Source: Oscillospiraceae bacterium (GTDB taxonomy: Bacteria > Bacillota > Clostridia > Oscillospirales > Oscillospiraceae). From it: a stretch of 6,769 nucleotides of DNA. The stretch is from positions 1 through 6,769 of the forward strand of contig JAFYUG010000168.1 in the NCBI GenBank assembly GCA_017558545.1, written 5' to 3'. Below are positions 1-4,476 of the stretch, one piece after another. The translations under genes and the position numbers were made by a program. The stretch's first letter is position 1. Each line of letters opens with the position of its first letter. The notes below the pieces were generated by a model, which saw nothing but the letters and a program-made list of their open reading frames with translations, had not been told where the DNA came from and searched no databases.

Positions 1-1
1 C

Positions 2-1120
2 TTTGCCGGCCTCAAGTGCACTCTTTCCGTTCATCTGGAAGCTAAGACCGCATATCTTTGCCGCGTTATGGCAAAGGGCGGCGCACAGATGCGCGTTACC
101 GGCTCCAACCCTCTCTCCACTCAGGACGATGTCTGCGCAGCCTTGGTCGCAGGCGGCCTTGATGTTTATGCTCACCACGGCGTAACCATGGAGCAGTATG
201 AAGCCGATATCCGTGCCGCTTTGGAATGGGGACCCAACATCATCATCGACGATGGCGGCGACCTTGTCCACATGATGCACACCGAATTTCCCCATATGAT
301 TCCCGACGTAATCGGCGGCTGCGAAGAAACCACCACCGGTATTCTCCGTCTGAAGGCTATGGACAAGGCCGGAACTTTGAAGTTCCCCATGGTCATGGTT
401 AACGAAGCTGATTGCAAGCATCTTTTCGATAACCGCTACGGCACCGGCCAGTCCGTTTTCGATGCCATTTTGCGTACCACCAACCTTGTTATCTGCGGCA
501 AGGAAGTTGTTGTTGCAGGTTACGGCTGGTGCGGCAAGGGTGTTGCTATGCGCGCAAAGGGTCTTGGCGCCCGCGTTATCGTAACCGAGGTTGATCCCGT
601 TAAGGCAATTGAAGCCCACATGGACGGTTTCGAGGTTATGACCATGGACGAAGCTGCCGCAAGAGGCGATATCTTCTGCACCGTAACCGGATGCAACGAT
701 GTTATCACCGAGCAGCACTTCGCTAAGATGAAGGACGGCGCTATCCTCAGCAATGCCGGCCACTTCGATGTTGAGGTCAATGTAGCCAAGCTCAAGGCCT
801 ATGCCGTTGACAGCTATAATGCCCGCAACAATATTGATGCCTACGTTATGCCCAACGGCAATACTTTATATCTCCTTGGCGAAGGCCGCATTGTAAATCT
901 GGCAGCAGGCGATGGTCATCCCGCCGAGATTATGGATATGAGCTTTGCAATTCAGGCTCTCTCCGCCAAGTATCTTGTTGATAACAAGGGCAAGGTTCCC
1001 GTAAGCGTAATTGCTGTTCCCGAGGAAACCGATAAGGCCGTTGCTTTCAAGAAGCTTGAAACTCTTGGCATCAGCATCGATGCTCTCACTGAAGATCAGA
1101 AGGAGCACATGGGCGTATAA
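2..1120 (+). CDS. ahcY: Adenosylhomocysteinase (S-adenosyl-L-homocysteine hydrolase), 5' end outside window
   Basis: This cytoplasmic enzyme splits S-adenosylhomocysteine into adenosine and homocysteine, removing the inhibitory product of SAM-dependent methylation, and uses bound NAD. The frame is already open at base 2 with family sequence (a HLEAKTAYLC segment), so the ATG at 68 is internal. 372 residues are visible and roughly 35-45 N-terminal ones are missing. In visible numbering I see the substrate-domain motifs GSNPLSTQDD and DDGGD (83-87), Glu in GCEETTTG (108), and the catalytic Lys, Asp and Asn of KHLFDN (139, 143, 144). The NAD glycine motif is GYGWCGKG (173-180), and the active-site histidines are in NAGHFDVE (254) and GDGHP (306). 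The Cys that follows LYG in the human enzyme is Thr here (RYGTGQS). The protein ends at TEDQKEHMGV, without the C-terminal KPDHYRY tail of eukaryotic and proteobacterial enzymes, so it is the short Thermotoga/archaeal/clostridial type. No hairpin separates it from mgtE 42 bases downstream, so the two may share a transcript. Confidence 0.96.
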   Translation, partial: FAGLKCTLSVHLEAKTAYLCRVMAKGGAQMRVTGSNPLSTQDDVCAALVAGGLDVYAHHGVTMEQYEADIRAALEWGPNIIIDDGGDLVHMMHTEFPHMIPDVIGGCEETTTGILRLKAMDKAGTLKFPMVMVNEADCKHLFDNRYGTGQSVFDAILRTTNLVICGKEVVVAGYGWCGKGVAMRAKGLGARVIVTEVDPVKAIEAHMDGFEVMTMDEAAARGDIFCTVTGCNDVITEQHFAKMKDGAILSNAGHFDVEVNVAKLKAYAVDSYNARNNIDAYVMPNGNTLYLLGEGRIVNLAAGDGHPAEIMDMSFAIQALSAKYLVDNKGKVPVSVIAVPEETDKAVAFKKLETLGISIDALTEDQKEHMGV

Positions 1121-1162
1121 TCGCCTGAATAGATAAAAAATCCGAGGGGGAGGTGCTTAACC

Positions 1163-2587
1163 ATGGAAGATATGGAACTTTTCGAAGAGATAAACGAAGA
1201 ATCCATGGATTATGAGACCCGACAGGAACAAAAGCTGGAGGAAATGCATCGGCTTTTGAATGAAAAGCAGCTGAAGGCTCTTCGGCAGCACCTTGAGGAC
1301 AGCGACGCTTTCGACGTTTCTGAGTTTCTCACCGAGCTTGAGCCCCAGCAAATGATAAAAGTTTTCCGAGTTCTCAGCAAGGAGCATGGAGCGGAGGTTT
1401 TTGCCGAGCTGGATGTTCCCGAGCAGGAGTATATCATAAACTCCGTTACGGACGCCGAGCTTGGAAACATTCTGGAAGAGCTTTATCTGGACGATACTGT
1501 GGACCTTATGGAAGAGCTGCCCGCAAATGTGGTTGCCCGTGTCATGAGAATTTCCACTCCCGAAACCAGAAAGCTTATTAACCAGTACCTCAAATATCCC
1601 GAAAATTCTGCGGGCAGCATTATGACCGCCGAGTTTATCGACCTTAAAAAATACATGAGTGTAAAAGAGTCCTTTGCCCGCATCAAGCGCATTGGTGCAG
1701 ATAAGGAAACTGTTTACACCTGCTTTGTCACCAGCGCGGATAGAAAGCTGGAAGGCGTAGTAACGGTCAAAGACCTTATAATGGCAAATGATTTTGACAT
1801 CATTGAGGACATAATGAATGATGTAGTCATTTATGCCACAACCGAGGATGACCAGGAGGACGTTTCCAATATGTTCTCCGACTATAACCTGCTGACCATT
1901 CCCGTTGTTGACACAGAGCGCAGACTTGTCGGTATAGTCACCGTTGACGACGTCATGGACGTTATGGAGCAGGAGGCAACGGAAGATATCGAAATCATGG
2001 CCGGTATCACTCCCTCCGATAAGCCCTATTCCAGAACTCCCGTCACGGAGATTTTCAAAAACCGCCTGCCCTGGCTTATGCTGCTGATGCTTTCCGCAAC
2101 CTTCACCAGCATGATTTTAACATCCTTTGAGGATGCCTTGGCAGCGCAGGCTGCACTCATCGCCTTTATTCCCATGCTTATGGGTACAGGCGGTAACTCG
2201 GGAAGCCAGTCCTCCACGGCTGTTATCCGAAGCCTCTCCATCGGCGATACTGAGCCCAGAGATGTGCTTATGGTCCTTTGGAAGGAAATTCGCGTTTCCA
2301 TCCTTTGCGGTATATGCCTTGCTATTGTTAACTTCGGCAAGATGTTCCTTTTGGATAAATTTATCCTAGGAAACAATGATATCACCGTTGTGATTGCTCT
2401 TACTGTCAGCGCAACTGTGCTCTTCGTTGTTATCTTTGCCAAAATTGTCGGCTGCACTCTGCCCATGCTGGCTGAGCGCATAGGCATAGACCCCGCGGTT
2501 ATGGCAAGTCCCCTTATTACAACACTAACTGACGCCGTGTCCCTGATCATTTACTTCACCATTGCAAGAATGCTTTTGGGCACCTGA
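1163..2587 (+). CDS. mgtE: Magnesium transporter MgtE
   Basis: MgtE is a homodimeric inner-membrane Mg2+ channel/transporter gated by cytosolic Mg2+ sensing. The 474 residues match the usual family length of about 450. The order is an acidic helical N domain (about 20-140, with repeats such as LEELYLDDTVDLMEELP), two CBS domains (about 150-210 and 215-275), and a membrane domain of five predicted helices (about 303-474). Diagnostic membrane motifs are NRLPWL (300-305), FIPMLMGTGGNSGSQSS (335-351), and RIGIDPAVMASP followed by TTLTD (439-457). Asp457 corresponds to the Mg2+-binding Asp of the pore in characterised MgtE. The ATG is preceded by a strong GGGGGAGG ribosome site at 1146-1153, 9 bases away, which supports this start. 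The upstream gap is only 42 bases, too short for an M-box Mg2+ riboswitch, so direct RNA-level Mg2+ control is not visible here. Protein-level gating through the CBS and N domains is the family's known mechanism. Confidence 0.96.
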   Translation: MEDMELFEEINEESMDYETRQEQKLEEMHRLLNEKQLKALRQHLEDSDAFDVSEFLTELEPQQMIKVFRVLSKEHGAEVFAELDVPEQEYIINSVTDAELGNILEELYLDDTVDLMEELPANVVARVMRISTPETRKLINQYLKYPENSAGSIMTAEFIDLKKYMSVKESFARIKRIGADKETVYTCFVTSADRKLEGVVTVKDLIMANDFDIIEDIMNDVVIYATTEDDQEDVSNMFSDYNLLTIPVVDTERRLVGIVTVDDVMDVMEQEATEDIEIMAGITPSDKPYSRTPVTEIFKNRLPWLMLLMLSATFTSMILTSFEDALAAQAALIAFIPMLMGTGGNSGSQSSTAVIRSLSIGDTEPRDVLMVLWKEIRVSILCGICLAIVNFGKMFLLDKFILGNNDITVVIALTVSATVLFVVIFAKIVGCTLPMLAERIGIDPAVMASPLITTLTDAVSLIIYFTIARMLLGT

Positions 2588-2590
2588 GTA

Positions 2591-2625
2591 ATTTTCCGCC
2601 CCGCCGGATATGTGGGGCGGAAAAT
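2591..2625 (+). terminator. 12-bp perfect hairpin after mgtE, probable intrinsic terminator or attenuator
   Basis: ATTTTCCGCCCC (2591-2602) pairs perfectly with GGGGCGGAAAAT (2614-2625) across an 11-base loop, starting 3 bases after the mgtE stop. The T run after the stem is short (the stem's last T plus TT, then CGCGG), so termination may be incomplete. Only 27 bases lie between the stem and the start codon of the next gene, which leaves no room for an independent promoter. That suggests the downstream gene depends on read-through or on a promoter inside mgtE. Confidence 0.65.
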
Positions 2626-2652
2626 TTCGCGGATGGGCGGAAAGGAATAATT

Positions 2653-3573
2653 ATGGATCTTAGCAACCTCTTCAGCAGACTTATTGTATTGTTTATCTAT
2701 ATCATTGTCGGCTTCATCGCCGCCAAGGCCGGTAAGATAAACGAGGATGTTGTCAAAAAAGTTAATACTGTGCTGCTTTATGTAGGTCAGCCCGCTATGA
2801 TAATAAGTTCCGTTTTGGATACCCATCTGGATCTTGGCTTAAAAGAGATTGGCTATATCTTCCTCCTTGCCCTTATAATGCAGCTGCTTTTGATATGCTT
2901 TTCTTATATCTTTACCCCTATTTACTGCAGAAATAAAGAGGAGCGCGGTCTCTTTAAGTTTATGACCGCCTTTGGAAACACGGGCTTTATGGGATTTCCC
3001 ATAATCTCTGCCCTTTTTGGAGCAGATGCAATTTTCATTGCCGCGGTTTTCCTAATTCCCTTTTTCCTTGCAAGCTATTCCTTGGGTGTAATGCAGATAA
3101 GAGGCAGAGCCAAGGGCGAGAAAATAGATTTCAGCTTCCTTCTTAACCCTGCAATTATTGCAACGGTTGTGGCCGTTGTGCTCTTCCTTGTTAAGCTCCC
3201 CATACCCCGAGAGGCCATGGACGCCTGCTCCGGCCTTGCAGGAATACTGATTCCTCTTTCCATGGTTGCAATCGGTGCCAATATAGGCATGAGAAAGCTT
3301 TCCGAGCTAGTTGTGGACCTTCGCATGTATGCTCTGAGCTTTGTTAAGCTTATTATTTGCCCCGTGCTTATGTTTTTCATTGCAAGAACATTTGTTAATA
3401 ACGAGGTGTATTTGGGCATAATGGTGGTTAGCTCCGCCATGCCATCTGCGGTTTTGGCCTCCATGCTGTCTACCGAGTATGGCAAAAACATCCATGTTGC
3501 AAGCAGAGGCGTGTTTATAACAACTCTTTTGTCTCTTTTCACCATTCCCGCAATTATGCATATTCTGTTTTAA
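2653..3573 (+). CDS. AEC-family membrane transporter (auxin efflux carrier / malate permease-like)
   Basis: This integral membrane protein belongs to the auxin efflux carrier (AEC, Mem_trans) family. Bacterial members are secondary carriers, some of which move malate or other organic anions; the substrate here cannot be read from sequence. The 306 residues are a normal family length. About ten hydrophobic segments are visible (roughly 8-26, 38-56, 65-88, 104-122, 125-146, 164-181, 192-212, 225-246, 252-272, 286-305) in the family's two-bundle arrangement with a polar loop near 147-163. Family motifs include KINEDVVKKVNTVLLYVGQP near the N terminus, AFGNTGFMGFPI (106-117), IPLSMVAIGANIG (200-212) and MPSAVLASMLSTEYG (263-277). 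The ATG has a GGAAAGGA ribosome site at 2639-2646. The gene lies just beyond the mgtE hairpin on the same strand. No neighbour points to a specific anion, so I leave the substrate open. Confidence 0.92.
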   Translation: MDLSNLFSRLIVLFIYIIVGFIAAKAGKINEDVVKKVNTVLLYVGQPAMIISSVLDTHLDLGLKEIGYIFLLALIMQLLLICFSYIFTPIYCRNKEERGLFKFMTAFGNTGFMGFPIISALFGADAIFIAAVFLIPFFLASYSLGVMQIRGRAKGEKIDFSFLLNPAIIATVVAVVLFLVKLPIPREAMDACSGLAGILIPLSMVAIGANIGMRKLSELVVDLRMYALSFVKLIICPVLMFFIARTFVNNEVYLGIMVVSSAMPSAVLASMLSTEYGKNIHVASRGVFITTLLSLFTIPAIMHILF

Positions 3574-3601
3574 TAAAATGTAAACTTTTCCTCTTCATCC
3601 C

Positions 3602-3630
3602 TTTACTTTTAGTATTAACTGGGATATAAT
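3602..3630 (+). promoter_or_regulatory. Predicted sigma-70 promoter for the tRNA-Arg gene
   Basis: A perfect -10 hexamer TATAAT (3625-3630) stands 17 bases downstream of TTTACT (3602-3607), which matches the -35 consensus at four of six positions. Initiation would fall near 3637, about 13 bases before the mature tRNA 5' end. The spacing and the position in the gap after the transporter stop at 3573 support the call. Confidence 0.7.
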
Positions 3631-3649
3631 TAACATGTTCGCGTAAAAT

Positions 3650-3726
3650 GCCCTCGTAGCTCAGCTGGATAGAGCAATGGCCTCCGACGCCATGTGCCGC
3701 TGGTTCGAATCCGGTCGAGGGTGCCA
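3650..3726 (+). tRNA. tRNA-Arg, anticodon CCG
   Basis: A full cloverleaf folds by eye. The acceptor arm is GCCCTCG (3650-3656) with CGAGGGT (3716-3722), the D stem GCTC (3659-3662) with GAGC (3672-3675), and the anticodon stem ATGGC (3677-3681) with GCCAT (3689-3693). The loop CTCCGAC places the anticodon CCG at 3684-3686, reading the Arg codon CGG. The T arm is GCTGG (3699-3703) with CCGGT (3711-3715) and loop TTCGAAT. The discriminator is G (3723) and CCA (3724-3726) is encoded in the DNA. Oddities are a G-U first acceptor pair and two G-U pairs in the T stem. All loops and invariant bases look normal, so I consider it functional. Confidence 0.96.
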
Positions 3727-3732
3727 ATAGCT

Positions 3733-3767
3733 AAGACCTTTTACCCATTTTTGGCGAAAAGGTCTTT
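3733..3767 (+). terminator. Hairpin following tRNA-Arg, probable terminator
   Basis: AAGACCTTTT (3733-3742) pairs perfectly with AAAAGGTCTT (3757-3766) over a 14-base loop, 6 bases after the tRNA CCA. The following T run is very short (TTTCGC), so it could equally be a processing or barrier hairpin. A second, mutually exclusive hairpin uses part of the same sequence: GCGAAA (3754-3759) with TTTCGC (3765-3770). Confidence 0.55.
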
Positions 3768-3770
3768 CGC

Positions 3771-3776
3771 TATAAT
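3771..3776 (+). promoter_or_regulatory. Possible -10 element for the TetR-family gene
   Basis: A perfect TATAAT lies 38 bases upstream of the GTG start, leaving a leader of about 30 bases with the ribosome site. No good -35 hexamer is found at 16-18 bases upstream (TTTTTG at 3748-3753 is the nearest), and that region overlaps the tRNA hairpin. I saw no convincing inverted-repeat operator between it and the start codon. Confidence 0.35.
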
Positions 3777-3801
3777 ATGTTTGTGTGTATTTTATTTAAG
3801 T

Positions 3802-3807
3802 AGGTGA
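3802..3807 (+). promoter_or_regulatory. Ribosome binding site that sets the GTG start of the TetR gene
   Basis: AGGTGA sits 6 bases upstream of the GTG at 3814. The first in-frame ATG downstream (3898) lies inside the DNA-binding domain and would remove its first helix, so the GTG is the credible start. Confidence 0.7.
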
Positions 3808-3813
3808 GAGTCA

Positions 3814-4407
3814 GTGAAAGATGCCGGTACCGTCAAGGTTAAGAGAGCATATAGAAAGACTTCTGAAACCCAGAAGATTATTTTTGATAAGGCAATGGCT
3901 CTCATGAGCGAAAAGGGATTTCAGGGCACAACTGTCCGCGAAATCTGCTCCGATGCCAATATCCCCATTGGAACTTTTTATAATTGCTATAAATCCAAAG
4001 TGGATATTCTCAAGAGCATATATGAAGCCGGCGATAAGTATATTCATGATGCGGTTGAATATGAGTTCAAAGGCAAAACTGCCCTTGAAAAGCTCCATAT
4101 TTTTGCCTATCACTATGCCCAGCTTAACGTTCGCACGGGCATAGAGGTTATGCGAGTTCTCTTCTATCCCAATAACGAATGGTTTGCGGGAACAAGACCC
4201 ATGCAGCTTTCCATGCAGCTCATCATTGATGAGGGCAAGGCTTCCGGGGAAATCAGAAAGGAACTTGATACCGCCGAAATCGTGGACTATGTTTTCGATA
4301 TATTCCGCGGTGTTTGCTATAACTGGTGTATCTATGATGGCAGCTTTGATCTTGCCAAGCGCATAGAAAGCCATATCAGCATTCTCTGCGAGGCGCTTAA
4401 GGCATAA
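3814..4407 (+). CDS. TetR/AcrR-family transcriptional regulator
   Basis: This is a predicted dimeric DNA-binding repressor that would release its operator when a ligand binds the C-terminal domain; the ligand is unknown. It has 197 residues, typical for the family. After a basic N-terminal stretch comes a first helix, TQKIIFDKAMALMSEKGF (19-36), then the helix-turn-helix (about 38-60), TTVREICSDANIPIGTFYNCYKSK, with the usual G-T-F-Y before the recognition-helix end and a K for docking. The rest (about 65-197) is an all-helical ligand/dimer domain with several aromatic residues and four cysteines scattered through the protein (46, 58, 168, 172, 192 are the Cys positions I count, the first two in the DNA-binding domain). 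It is followed by a terminator and, on the same strand, by the reduced metal P-type ATPase-like gene, the most likely regulated neighbour. That link is inference from adjacency only. Confidence 0.92.
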   Translation: MKDAGTVKVKRAYRKTSETQKIIFDKAMALMSEKGFQGTTVREICSDANIPIGTFYNCYKSKVDILKSIYEAGDKYIHDAVEYEFKGKTALEKLHIFAYHYAQLNVRTGIEVMRVLFYPNNEWFAGTRPMQLSMQLIIDEGKASGEIRKELDTAEIVDYVFDIFRGVCYNWCIYDGSFDLAKRIESHISILCEALKA

Positions 4408-4415
4408 AGATTTCT

Positions 4416-4446
4416 ATTCCCGCAGTTATTATTCTGCGGGAATTTT
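4416..4446 (+). terminator. Intrinsic terminator after the TetR gene
   Basis: ATTCCCGCAG (4416-4425) and CTGCGGGAAT (4434-4443) form a perfect 10-bp stem with an 8-base AT-rich loop (TTATTATT), followed by a T tract ending TTTTCC. It begins 8 bases after the TetR stop. The next gene starts about 20-35 bases later, so transcription of that gene must pass through this hairpin or begin within it. Confidence 0.8.
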
Positions 4447-4458
4447 CCATTATGTAAT

Positions 4459-4464
4459 AAGGAG
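4459..4464 (+). promoter_or_regulatory. Shine-Dalgarno site deciding between two TTG starts
   Basis: AAGGAG at 4459-4464 directly abuts an in-frame TTG at 4465 (zero spacing, unusable) and lies 12 bases before a second in-frame TTG at 4477 (long but workable). No in-frame ATG or GTG occurs before the histidine-rich segment. I therefore prefer 4477. Confidence 0.55.
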
Positions 4465-4476
4465 TTGAAAAATACT

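Noticed and set aside
68..130. ATG at 68 as the start of ahcY
   Set aside because: The frame is open from base 2 and the residues before this Met (HLEAKTAYLCRV) are conserved adenosylhomocysteinase sequence, so the gene starts outside the window.
2026..2550. 174-codon open frame on the minus strand opposite mgtE
   Set aside because: It mirrors the membrane-coding part of mgtE, has no ribosome site, and its product resembles no family I recognise; an antisense shadow.
2636..2646. Independent promoter for the AEC transporter gene between the hairpin and its ATG
   Set aside because: Only 27 bases are available, and they hold the ribosome site; no -35/-10 pair fits.
3650..3726. tRNA 3' end as a prophage or island attachment site
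   Set aside because: No integrase gene and no second copy of the tRNA 3' end was seen in the window.
3811..4374. 187-codon minus-strand frame opposite the TetR gene
   Set aside because: The + strand encodes a clear TetR protein with ribosome site and terminator; the minus frame is a by-product of its codon use.
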